Of a DNA stretch of 64,000 bases, positions 7,037-15,543 are shown piece after piece. This stretch comes from Acidithiobacillus sp. Its GTDB lineage: Bacteria; Pseudomonadota; Gammaproteobacteria; Acidithiobacillales; Acidithiobacillaceae. How positions within the stretch are numbered: the first letter of the stretch is position 1; each line of letters opens with the position of its first letter. The stretch lies in NCBI GenBank assembly GCA_028697715.1, contig JAQVDS010000013.1, positions 1 through 64,000 of the forward strand. The letters are read 5' to 3'. The notes beneath the pieces are model-generated. The model had not been told where the DNA came from. It did not search any database and saw nothing but the letters and a program-made list of their open reading frames with translations. The translations under genes and the position numbers were made by a program.

Positions 7037-9334
7037 CTATGTACTGGTAAGTCTTCGTAATAGTGGTACTTTGATTTGATCAAGCAAGAGCGTATAGAGT
7101 GCAGTTGCTCCGAGGAGGCAAGCGACGAAAAGTGCCGGTACTGGCGCCATCAACCAACCCATGATTGCCAGAATGCTGACAATGATAATGTCCGCCAAGC
7201 TGGCGATGGCCAGGAACGCACCGGGACGTGCGGCCCAGATATGACCGCGCTCCCGAACCAAAAAGACGTTGGCCAGTCCGGAAAACACCAAACCCAGAAA
7301 ATCGAGAGTTTGTAGGGAATCTGTGGGTAAATGCAGCGTGCGGCCCACGGCATACACCCCGAATATATAGACTAGCCACGCGATTGATACCACCAGGGAA
7401 GAGAGTATGAGGGTGCGAATCGCCCAGCGATCCGGTTGCGGAGATGGCCGCACATTATCTTCAGCGAGAGACATGGTGACGAAATCATTGGCGAAAAGCA
7501 GCAATAGAACGAGTAGGGGAGTGACGACGAAGCTGCGGAAAATAAGAAATCCCAGGCTCAGGAAAAGTGCTACCTGAAATACCTTGACGATTTTATTCAG
7601 GGTATAAGTCAGCATGCGCTGATATACGCGACGTCCAGTAGTGACTGCATCCAATACCCCTTGCAGGCCCGGAGTGGTGAGCACGATGCTGGCTGCTGCT
7701 TTGGCGACATCGGTAGCGGTTTCTACGGCAACGCCCATCTCGGCTTGTTTGAGTGCGGGGGCATCATTCACGCCATCCCCGGTCATACCGACGATTCGGC
7801 CTTTTTTTTGCAGGCCCTGAACCAGATGGAATTTATCAGCGGGAAAGACACCCGCATAGACGCCGCAATCTTCCGATAGCCTGCTCCGATCGCAGGTCTG
7901 GCCGACAATACCCAAAGTGCTGGCGACATATTGTGCGGTTTGTGTGCTGTCTCCGGTTACCATCCGGACATGAACGCCAAGCTGTTGCAAATGATGGACC
8001 ACTTCCCCTGCATCAGGGCGAATAGGATCCGCAAGTGCAAGTAGGCCGAGAAAACGGGGTTTTCCCTCTGGTCCCGCGGCGACGGCAAGCACTCGCGCAC
8101 CAGTGGCTGCCAGTTGGGCGGTAATGCTTTCCCAATCCGCGATAGCGCAGAGCTTGGCGATGATTTGCGGGCTCCCCTTTAGCGCCCGCCAAGCGCTTCC
8201 CTCTTGCTGAAATACCCCTTCGGAGCGTTTGCTGGCGGGATCGAAAGGCACGAATTGTTGCCGAACGGGGAGTTTGATCTGGCGCTTGGTCGCCTCCTGT
8301 AAAATGGCAAGGTCAATAGGATCTTGGGTGGAGTTATCGCTAGCAACCGACGCCATGGCCAGCAGGTCATTTTCCTCGACCTCGGGCCAGGGCTGCGTTT
8401 GGCTGAGGCTCAGGCGATTCTGCGTGAGGGTACCGGTTTTGTCGCTGCAGAGGTCGTTCATGGCCGCAGCTTCTTCCACTGCTGCAAGACGAGTAACCAG
8501 AACTCCCCGATGCACGAGATGTAAGGAAGCTATGGCCGTGGCGAGGGTAAAGGTTGCTGGCAACGCCACAGGCACCGAGGCAACCAGAAGAATCAGTGCG
8601 AAGGGCAGGATCTTGGCGAGGGAGATATTTTCCACCATTGCGTAAGTCAGAATAGCGACTACCAGCAGCACATCCATGGCTACCAGATAGCGGACGATAC
8701 TGAGCACCAGTTCTTCTAGATGGCTTTTTGCACCGGCACTACGGACCAGTTCAGCGGTTTTCCCGAAATAGCTTTTGGCGCCCGTCGCGACCACTTCACC
8801 ACTGGCTTCTCCACGCCTGATGATGGAAGCGGAATACAAAGTACCCTCAGCCGCGCATTCTACCGGCATGGATTCGCCGGTGAGGGCGGACTGGTCTACC
8901 AGTACGTTTCCTTCCGTGAGATGCAGATCGGCAGGAACGATATCGCCGACACGCACATGGATGAGGTCACCGGGTACCAATTCTGCTGCGACGATGGTTT
9001 GCCACTTGCCATCTCGGCAGACTCGTGCCTGAATCCGTAATCGTTCCCGGAGCAGTGCCAGAGCGTTTTTGGCCTTCCGTTCCTGGCTGAATCCAAGAAT
9101 GCCATTAAAGAGCAACAGTAATGCGATGATAATGGCTTCTGGCCACTTGCCGAGGATCGCCTCCAATATGAAGGTTGCTTCCAGCATCCATGGAACTGGA
9201 GCCCAGAACTTGTGGAGGAACAGTAGCCAGGTTTTTGGTTTTTCCTCAACAACTTCATTGGGTCCATACTGCGCGAGACGACGTTTGGCTTCCTCGCTGC
9301 TCAGACCCATACTGGTCTTTTCATTCGTATTCAT
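7037..9334 (-). CDS. P-type (IIIA) proton-efflux ATPase, copy 1
   Basis: 765 aa, somewhat shorter than plant/fungal Pma pumps because it lacks a long C-terminal autoinhibitory domain. It has all P-type hallmarks: ALTGESMPVE (actuator TGES), CSDKTGTLTQN (phosphorylated Asp), and TGDGVNDAPALKQAEMG in the hinge. The TM6 region reads FANDFVTMSLAEDNV. Its Asn-Asp pair aligns with the proton-acceptor Asp of plant H+-ATPases (LNDGTIMTISKD), which supports H+ rather than Ca2+ or metal transport. It pumps protons out at the cost of ATP. ATG 9334 has GGAGAACGT upstream and overlaps the ClC stop by 4 nt, so pump and ClC are translationally coupled. Confidence 0.93.
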   Translation of the reverse strand: MNTNEKTSMGLSSEEAKRRLAQYGPNEVVEEKPKTWLLFLHKFWAPVPWMLEATFILEAILGKWPEAIIIALLLLFNGILGFSQERKAKNALALLRERLRIQARVCRDGKWQTIVAAELVPGDLIHVRVGDIVPADLHLTEGNVLVDQSALTGESMPVECAAEGTLYSASIIRRGEASGEVVATGAKSYFGKTAELVRSAGAKSHLEELVLSIVRYLVAMDVLLVVAILTYAMVENISLAKILPFALILLVASVPVALPATFTLATAIASLHLVHRGVLVTRLAAVEEAAAMNDLCSDKTGTLTQNRLSLSQTQPWPEVEENDLLAMASVASDNSTQDPIDLAILQEATKRQIKLPVRQQFVPFDPASKRSEGVFQQEGSAWRALKGSPQIIAKLCAIADWESITAQLAATGARVLAVAAGPEGKPRFLGLLALADPIRPDAGEVVHHLQQLGVHVRMVTGDSTQTAQYVASTLGIVGQTCDRSRLSEDCGVYAGVFPADKFHLVQGLQKKGRIVGMTGDGVNDAPALKQAEMGVAVETATDVAKAAASIVLTTPGLQGVLDAVTTGRRVYQRMLTYTLNKIVKVFQVALFLSLGFLIFRSFVVTPLLVLLLLFANDFVTMSLAEDNVRPSPQPDRWAIRTLILSSLVVSIAWLVYIFGVYAVGRTLHLPTDSLQTLDFLGLVFSGLANVFLVRERGHIWAARPGAFLAIASLADIIIVSILAIMGWLMAPVPALFVACLLGATALYTLLLDQIKVPLLRRLTST

Positions 9335-11166
9335 ACGTTCTCCTCGCCGCGAAGGCGTCCAGCTAAACCTACACCGGGGGCGACATCATTCCAGGCCAAA
9401 ATTGCACTGACATCTTCCGGGCTCGGGCTTTCCCCTTTGCTGATGATAAAGATATTGGCCTTGCTGTAGCGTATTTTTATCAGCAGATCCACGATCTCAG
9501 CCTGCTCGCTGACGATTATCCACTCCGTTTGCAGATGTTTTTTCAGGTCAAGCGGTAGTTCCGAGGGGTGTTCGGCCAAGGTGCTGGCCGGGATGACGCC
9601 CATGATATGCTGACTGGACTCGACCAGAATGTGGGGCATTTTGCCGAGATGCAAACGCTGCAAGCGGTTCGGCGACCATCGGCTTTGGATATCCAGACGA
9701 ATGAAGGGAGTATCGATAAAACTGGAAACTGGCAGAGACAAATATAAATTGCTTTGTCGACTCTCTGGCACGTAATGCTTGCGGCGTATCAATTTGATCG
9801 TGTAAATCGTATCGGGTGTGATCAGGCGGCGTACCCCATACGCTACCGATACGACGATAATCAATGGAATCACAATATTATAATCACCGGTCATTTCAAA
9901 GATCATCACCGCCCCGGTCATGGCGGCGCCGGTTCCGGCACCAACCATTCCGGCCATTCCGAGGGCGGCAGCGGTCATGACATTGAGATCCAGGGTTGGG
10001 TCCAGGTAGTGCCCGATGATGGCGAAGGTTCCGCCCAGAGTTGCGCCTATAAACAGCGAGGGCGAAAACGTCCCGCCCGATCCACCCGAGCCCAGCGTCA
10101 GCGAAGTGACCAAGAGTTTTAATAGAGCGAGAAGGACGAGCAGGCCGGGAAAGACCAGTTGCGTATTCAATACCGCCTGGACTGTCGCGTAGCCTACCCC
10201 TTCGACATAATAATGCCCATAAAAATAATCCACTAAAAAGATGATGGCACCAACCACTACCATCCCAGAAAAATGCCGCGAATAGTAATTCCCTGGCAGC
10301 GCGTCAAACATATCTTCGAACCAGTAGATGGAGCGCATGAAAAGCCATGCACATAGCCCGATCGCAATGCCCAGCAACAAATAGGCGGCAAACATCTCGG
10401 GTGAGGTGTGCGCCGTGCCGGCGATATGCAGAGCGGGAATAATGAAAGAAGGATGGTTTCCCAGGAAAAATCTGCTGATATAGGTTGCCGTGCCGGTGGT
10501 GATCATGACCGGTACCAGCGTGCGGGCACTGATTTCCGGCATCATGAGTTCTATGGCAAAAAGGACGCCGCCGATGGGCGTATTGAAGGTAGCTGCAATA
10601 CCACCGCCGGCCCCAGCGGCGATCAGGGCATAGCGCTGCCATTCTTCCAGGCGCAACCAGCGCGAAAGGTTGGCGGCAAAAGCCGCTCCCATTTGGATGA
10701 TGGGGCCTTCCCGACCAACGGACCCGCCGGAACCGATGTTCAGCGCTGAAGCAATGGCTTTAACGATGACGACTTGAGGGCGCATGAAGCCCCGCTGATA
10801 GTAAATCGCATCCATGACCTCCGGTACCCCATGCCCTCTGGCTTCCGGAGCAAAATTCTGCACCATCCAGGCAACACCTAGACTGCCGATGGCCGGAGCA
10901 AGCAGTATCCAGATGCCCCATGGGCTCGTAGCGGTAAACTGCAGTGTGTCGTAGGCGAAAGAAAAATGCCCGAAGAAAAAAAGATTATGAAAGAAGGCAA
11001 TTAGTTTACGGAAAAGTACCGCACCCAGCCCGGCTACCACGCCGACGAAAAACGCAATGATAAAATGTACAGGCGCACTGCCACCGATAATCTGCGACCA
11101 GAGTTCCTGCAGGGAACGTGAGGGTCTCAATGACTTCTGGACTGGAGATTGGTCTAATAAACCCAT
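9331..11166 (-). CDS. ClC-family chloride channel / Cl-:H+ antiporter with C-terminal cytoplasmic domain
   Basis: 611 aa from ATG 11166 (GAGACG upstream). An open frame back to TTG 11208 lacks a ribosome site. ClC signatures are present: GSGGSVGREGPIIQMGAAF contains the gating Glu in GREGP, and GGSGGTFSPSLFIGATLGG is the third anion-pore motif. The first pore motif, normally GSGIP, reads GHGVPEV, so the chloride-coordinating Ser is replaced by His. About 150 residues follow the last membrane helix and may form a CBS-like regulatory domain, though I cannot confirm CBS motifs by eye. In enteric acid resistance, ClC antiporters act as an electrical shunt beside proton-consuming antiport. The gene overlaps the H+-ATPase by 4 nt. 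Confidence 0.92.
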   Translation of the reverse strand: MGLLDQSPVQKSLRPSRSLQELWSQIIGGSAPVHFIIAFFVGVVAGLGAVLFRKLIAFFHNLFFFGHFSFAYDTLQFTATSPWGIWILLAPAIGSLGVAWMVQNFAPEARGHGVPEVMDAIYYQRGFMRPQVVIVKAIASALNIGSGGSVGREGPIIQMGAAFAANLSRWLRLEEWQRYALIAAGAGGGIAATFNTPIGGVLFAIELMMPEISARTLVPVMITTGTATYISRFFLGNHPSFIIPALHIAGTAHTSPEMFAAYLLLGIAIGLCAWLFMRSIYWFEDMFDALPGNYYSRHFSGMVVVGAIIFLVDYFYGHYYVEGVGYATVQAVLNTQLVFPGLLVLLALLKLLVTSLTLGSGGSGGTFSPSLFIGATLGGTFAIIGHYLDPTLDLNVMTAAALGMAGMVGAGTGAAMTGAVMIFEMTGDYNIVIPLIIVVSVAYGVRRLITPDTIYTIKLIRRKHYVPESRQSNLYLSLPVSSFIDTPFIRLDIQSRWSPNRLQRLHLGKMPHILVESSQHIMGVIPASTLAEHPSELPLDLKKHLQTEWIIVSEQAEIVDLLIKIRYSKANIFIISKGESPSPEDVSAILAWNDVAPGVGLAGRLRGEENV

Positions 11167-11684
11167 AGAGCGTCTCGATTGCAAAGGAGGCAGAGAGTTC
11201 CTCGCCAACGACAGGCCAAGTCAGCTCCGGCACCCAGTACCGCGTCGTCGAGACGAAATTCCTTCGCGGTACCGGAGAGCTTCGCAGCGAAGCCCCCGAG
11301 CACGGCAGCATCCACAGACAGGCAGCCTGCCGGTCCATCACAACTCGGCATGGCCAGATAGATACGCGTAGTGCCCGTCGTTGCCGCATCCTTTATCCCT
11401 TTGCCCGCGTAGCGAACGGATAGACAAGTGTGTCGTCGATCGTCCACGGGAAAGGTCGTCTTGAAACTGCCCCGATCATGGGCCGAGGCCATGCCGCCGC
11501 CGTGACTGATGGCTTGGTCGAGCTCCCCTGGCACGGGCGTCATGTTGTCACCGCTTGGATACCTAAACTCCGCGTATAAAGACCAACATTTTTCATGATA
11601 CTCCAGTTTCTACGCTAACGTCCAAGTTATTCGAAGAAAGTCCTTGCTTACAGACATCTGTGAGATATTGGAAATCATGGTGAA
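11167..11684 (-). other. 518-bp gap between glgP and the ClC gene, possible small or decayed ORF
   Basis: This is the largest gap in the minus-strand array, so the acid-resistance genes downstream may have their own promoter here. Within it a 129-codon frame (11543 to 11154, ATG start) runs into the start of the ClC gene. Its translation has no motif I recognise and no good ribosome site. The segment 11200-11540 is GC-richer than its neighbours, which could mean a remnant of a transferred or decayed gene. I do not call it a gene. Confidence 0.3.
11647..11664 (-). terminator. Stem-loop just downstream of glgP
   Basis: CTTACAGA and TCTGTGAG form an 8-bp palindromic stem (one G-T wobble) with a 2-nt centre, 21-38 nt beyond the glgP stop at 11685. 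It could end the long glycolytic transcript or stabilise its 3' end. The run of T residues expected of a strong intrinsic terminator is poor. Confidence 0.35.
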
Positions 11685-14216
11685 TTATCGATACCAGAGG
11701 ATGGCATTGTTCTCCAGGGGAACAAGGCAAGAGGGGTGCGCTGGAATGATGCGAGGTGTATAGTCCGACGACGGTCTATCTGTGGCTACCTTGCACTGGT
11801 ATAGAAAGCTATTGGTGGATCCGCTTAATGCTTCGCACCGATCCATGGGCAAAAGTTCCGGGGTAGAATTCGCTATTCCATTAGCGAATAACTGCACTTG
11901 CACCATTTCTGGAGAAATCTCGCCCAAGTATATGTGTATCTGGAACTGGTACTCTTCGCCGGTTTCCGTAACATGCAGCTCACCAAAGCGAAGGCCATAC
12001 CAATGGCTGCGCAGGTGATTTTGCCAAGCGCAGATACTCCGCAATTGTTCCAGTGAGGAGCGTTCGCGCAGCCGCTTGGCGGCGGGCAGATAGAGGTTCT
12101 CGACATACTCCTGCAACATGCGATGACTGCTGAAGCGGGGGGTGAGCTCCGCCATGCTGCTGCGGATCTTTTCTACCCAGGCACAGGGGCAGCCACTTTC
12201 GTCACGTCCCTGGTAAAAGAGTGGCGCGATTTCCTGCTCGATGATCTGGTACAACTGCTCGGCCTCTTGCCGATCCCAGGCCGAATCGGAGTCGTGTTCA
12301 TGACGGTCGCCCAAGCCCCAGCCGACGGCATCGCTGTAGGCCTCCGCCCACCATCCGTCCAGTTCCGAACAATTCAGGCCGCCGTTGACGAGTACCTTCA
12401 TGCCGCTGGTGCCACTGGCCTCCCAGGGACGACGGGGGGTATTGATCCACACATCCACACCTTGCACCAGTTGTGCCGCCACGAGCATATCGTAGTCGGC
12501 GATGAAGACGACCTTGTGAAAGAGGTCGGGATGGCGGCGGAGGAACTGGGTCCATTCCTGGATCATGGCCTTGCCGTCGCCGTCCCGCGGGTGCGCCTTG
12601 CCGGCAATCAGGAGCTGTACCGGATGGCGCGGATCACTAAGGATGCGATAGAGGCGCTCTGGATCGCTGAGCAGGAGATTGGGGCGCTTGTAAGCGGTGA
12701 AGCGGCGGGCAAAGCCGATGGTCAGGGTGTTGGGATCGAGCACCAGGGCCGCAGCGTCGATCTCTTCCTGCGGGCGGTGCGCCATGGCCAGCTGCCGTTG
12801 CAGGCGATTGCGGGCAAATTCGATGAGTTGTTGGCGACCCTGTTGCCGCAGTTGCCAGATTTCGATGTCGGTAACTCTACAGAATTGCGCTTGCAACTGT
12901 TGCGGATCCCAAGAACGCCACCGCTCGACTCCGGCATATTTGCTCCACATTGCATCAGACATGACACTATCCCAGGAAGGAACGTGGACACCATTGGTAA
13001 CATGCTGCACCGGGATTTCTACCGTGGGCCAACGGCAAAAGAGAGGTTGGAACAGATGTTGACTGACGGCTTGGTGTAACTCGCTGACGCCATTGACTGC
13101 AATGCTGCCATGGATAGCGAGCCAGGCCATATTGAAGGGCTCGTTAGAATTTTCAGGACATTCTTTCCCCAACGCCAGCGTTTGCGCCAGATTCGCTTGT
13201 AGATCGGGGAATGCTGCGTTGAGATAATGGGTGACCAAAGATACGTCGAAACGATCGAAGCCAGCCGCTACCGGGGTGTGGGTAGTAAAGATGTTGCCAG
13301 CGCGGGTGGCGTTCAGGGCGCACTGGAAGTCGGTCCCATGATCACGCATGTGACTCTGGAGGCGGGCTAGGATGGCAAAGGCGGCGTGCCCTTCGTTCAG
13401 ATGACAGATATCTATCTCTATACCGAGATGGCGCAGCAGCAGCCAACCGCCAACACCCAGGCAGATCTCCTGCTGCAGGCGCATTTCCGGCCCGCCACCA
13501 TAGAGTTCGGCGGTAATGCCCCGGTCGGCAGGGCTGTTGAGTGGATCGTTACTGTCAAGAAGATAGAGCGAAACTTTTCCGACACGGACCTGCCAGGCAC
13601 GAAGAATCAGTGTACGTCCCGGTAATCCGACTTCTATGCGCAGCCAATCCCCGTTTTGATCGGCTACCGGAGTCACGGGAAGCTGGATGGGATCATTGTA
13701 GGGAAATTGCTCTACCTGTCGTCCCGCTTCGTCGATAGCCTGCCGAAAATAGCCCTGTTGCCAAAGTATGCCAATCCCCGTAACAGGAATTCCGAGGCCA
13801 CTGCTGCTTTTCAGGTAGTCACCCGCAAGCATACCAAGCCCGCCAGAGTAGATGGGTAACGCTTCCGACAGCCCGAACTCCATGCTGAAATATCCTACAC
13901 TGGAAAATAGAGGGTCGGGAAACTGTTTTTGGAACCAGCTGGCATCGTTTTGGTATTCTCTGTATGTTCTTAGAATACGGGCCAGATCTGCCTTGAATTG
14001 CGTGTTTCGAGCGAATTGTTTCTTTGTGTCTTCTCTGAGATTCTGGAGAATCAACCATGGATTCTTGGTTTGTTCCCACAAAACTGGATCCAGGGTTTTC
14101 CATAATATCTCGGTAGAACGATCCGATGACCATTGCAAATCCATGGCGAGCTCAATGAGGCCGCCCAATGACTTAGGAAAATTCGGCAGAAGGTAACCGG
14201 ATAATGCTGATGTCAT
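11685..14216 (-). CDS. glgP: Alpha-glucan (glycogen/maltodextrin) phosphorylase, GT35
   Basis: 843 aa. It releases glucose-1-phosphate from glycogen using Pi, so it feeds pgm upstream in the same array without spending ATP. The N-terminal ~100 residues (LGGLIELAMDLQWSSDRSTEILW) are the DUF3417-type extension of the short bacterial/archaeal phosphorylase branch. VGYFSMEFGLSEALPIYSGGLGMLAGD and ITTHTPVAAGFDRF-like motifs (here FTTHTPVAAGFDRF) follow. EASGTSGMKVLVNGG contains the PLP-binding Lys. The length agrees with that branch. It lies 21 nt downstream of eno and ends the array. Confidence 0.95.
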   Translation of the reverse strand: MTSALSGYLLPNFPKSLGGLIELAMDLQWSSDRSTEILWKTLDPVLWEQTKNPWLILQNLREDTKKQFARNTQFKADLARILRTYREYQNDASWFQKQFPDPLFSSVGYFSMEFGLSEALPIYSGGLGMLAGDYLKSSSGLGIPVTGIGILWQQGYFRQAIDEAGRQVEQFPYNDPIQLPVTPVADQNGDWLRIEVGLPGRTLILRAWQVRVGKVSLYLLDSNDPLNSPADRGITAELYGGGPEMRLQQEICLGVGGWLLLRHLGIEIDICHLNEGHAAFAILARLQSHMRDHGTDFQCALNATRAGNIFTTHTPVAAGFDRFDVSLVTHYLNAAFPDLQANLAQTLALGKECPENSNEPFNMAWLAIHGSIAVNGVSELHQAVSQHLFQPLFCRWPTVEIPVQHVTNGVHVPSWDSVMSDAMWSKYAGVERWRSWDPQQLQAQFCRVTDIEIWQLRQQGRQQLIEFARNRLQRQLAMAHRPQEEIDAAALVLDPNTLTIGFARRFTAYKRPNLLLSDPERLYRILSDPRHPVQLLIAGKAHPRDGDGKAMIQEWTQFLRRHPDLFHKVVFIADYDMLVAAQLVQGVDVWINTPRRPWEASGTSGMKVLVNGGLNCSELDGWWAEAYSDAVGWGLGDRHEHDSDSAWDRQEAEQLYQIIEQEIAPLFYQGRDESGCPCAWVEKIRSSMAELTPRFSSHRMLQEYVENLYLPAAKRLRERSSLEQLRSICAWQNHLRSHWYGLRFGELHVTETGEEYQFQIHIYLGEISPEMVQVQLFANGIANSTPELLPMDRCEALSGSTNSFLYQCKVATDRPSSDYTPRIIPAHPSCLVPLENNAILWYR

Positions 14217-14237
14217 AGCTTACTCCTTGACTGTAAG

Positions 14238-15533
14238 TTAGAAGCGAATAGGTCTGATGAATGCTTGTTTCCCAGCAAAGGTAGCGGCTGTGCCGAGCCA
14301 TTCCTCTATTCGCATGAGCTGATTATATTTTGCCACCCGTTCTCCACGGGCTGGGGCCCCGGATTTGATATGGCCGCAGCCCAGCGCGACCACCAGGTCG
14401 GCAATGAAGTCGTCCGTAGTTTCCCCGGAGCGATGGGATACAAATGCCCCCCAGTGATGGAATTGTGCTAATCTTGCAGCTGCCAGCGTCTCTGAGACTG
14501 TGCCGATCTGATTGAGTTTGATAAGCGCTGAGTTGGCGATATTGTCCTTGATTCCACGGGCAATGATCGTTGGATTGGTGCAAAAAATATCATCTCCAAC
14601 CAGCTCTATTTTATCGCCAAGTTTCTTGTTGAGAATTTTCCAGCTTTCCCAGTCATCTTGAGCAAGGCCATCTTCCAAAAGGACGATGGGATAATTGTCC
14701 ACCAGCTTGATGTAATAATCGATCATTTCCTCACTGCTGAGAGCTCGATTTTCCGTATGTAGTTGGTACTTACCATCGTGATAGAACTCTGATGATGCAG
14801 GGTCGACGGCAATGCCACAATCCTTCCCCGGAACAAATCCAGCCCGTTCGATTGCCGTAACCAGGAGATCATAGGATTCCTGATTTGAGTGGACGGCAGG
14901 TACAAACCCTCCCTCGTCACCAACGTTCACAGAAAGGTGTTTCTCCAGGAGTACGGACTGAAGGGCATGATAAATTTCCGAGCCCCAACGCAGGGCCTCA
15001 TGGAAATTTTCTGCGCCGTAGGGTACCAACATACACTCTTGGAAATCGGCTCCTAACCAATGGGCATGCACGCCACCATTCAACACATTGAAGCACGGCA
15101 CAGGGAGCTGTGTTGCCCCAGGACCTCCGAGATAGGCATAGAGGGGTAAATCACAGGCGTCGGCAGCCGCTCTTGCACAGGCCATTGATATTCCGAGAAG
15201 GGTATTAGCACCTAAACGTGCCTTGTTGTCGGTGCCATCAAGTCCGATCAGAGCATTATCGATGGCGCTTTGCTCCCGGACATCCAGGTCTATCAGATCA
15301 GGCTCCAAAATCTCCTCTATGTTATGTATGACTTGGAGCACACCTTTCCCCCCATATCGTTTTTTATCTCCATCTCGCAGTTCAATCGCTTCCTTGCTAC
15401 CAGTGGAAGCGCCTGAGGGTACAGCTGCGCGCGAACGGCGCCCGTTACCGAGAAGCACCTCGACTTCAACGGTGGGATTACCGCGGGAATCCAGAATTTC
15501 TCTGGCGCTGACTTCTACAATATTCGTATGCAT
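14238..15533 (-). CDS. eno: Enolase, copy 1
   Basis: 431 aa, full length. Converts 2-phosphoglycerate to PEP. AREILDSRGNPTVEVEV at the N-terminus, GDEGGFVPAV, VLLEDGLAQDDWESW, ELVGDDIFCTNP (Mg ligands), and the enolase signature LIKLNQIGTVSETL with SHRSGETTDDFIADL are all intact. It lies 10 nt after pyk and 21 nt before glgP on the same transcript. A second enolase of the same length at 40823-42118 is very similar in sequence but clearly GC-richer. The variant pair ALIKLNQIG here and VLIKLNQIG in copy 2 shows how close the two are. Confidence 0.97.
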   Translation of the reverse strand: MHTNIVEVSAREILDSRGNPTVEVEVLLGNGRRSRAAVPSGASTGSKEAIELRDGDKKRYGGKGVLQVIHNIEEILEPDLIDLDVREQSAIDNALIGLDGTDNKARLGANTLLGISMACARAAADACDLPLYAYLGGPGATQLPVPCFNVLNGGVHAHWLGADFQECMLVPYGAENFHEALRWGSEIYHALQSVLLEKHLSVNVGDEGGFVPAVHSNQESYDLLVTAIERAGFVPGKDCGIAVDPASSEFYHDGKYQLHTENRALSSEEMIDYYIKLVDNYPIVLLEDGLAQDDWESWKILNKKLGDKIELVGDDIFCTNPTIIARGIKDNIANSALIKLNQIGTVSETLAAARLAQFHHWGAFVSHRSGETTDDFIADLVVALGCGHIKSGAPARGERVAKYNQLMRIEEWLGTAATFAGKQAFIRPIRF

Positions 15534-15543
15534 ACCATTCTCC

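Noticed and set aside
12123-13079. 318-codon plus-strand open frame opposite glgP
   Set aside because: Antisense shadow of a GC-biased gene; translation has no family features, whereas the minus-strand frame has all phosphorylase motifs.
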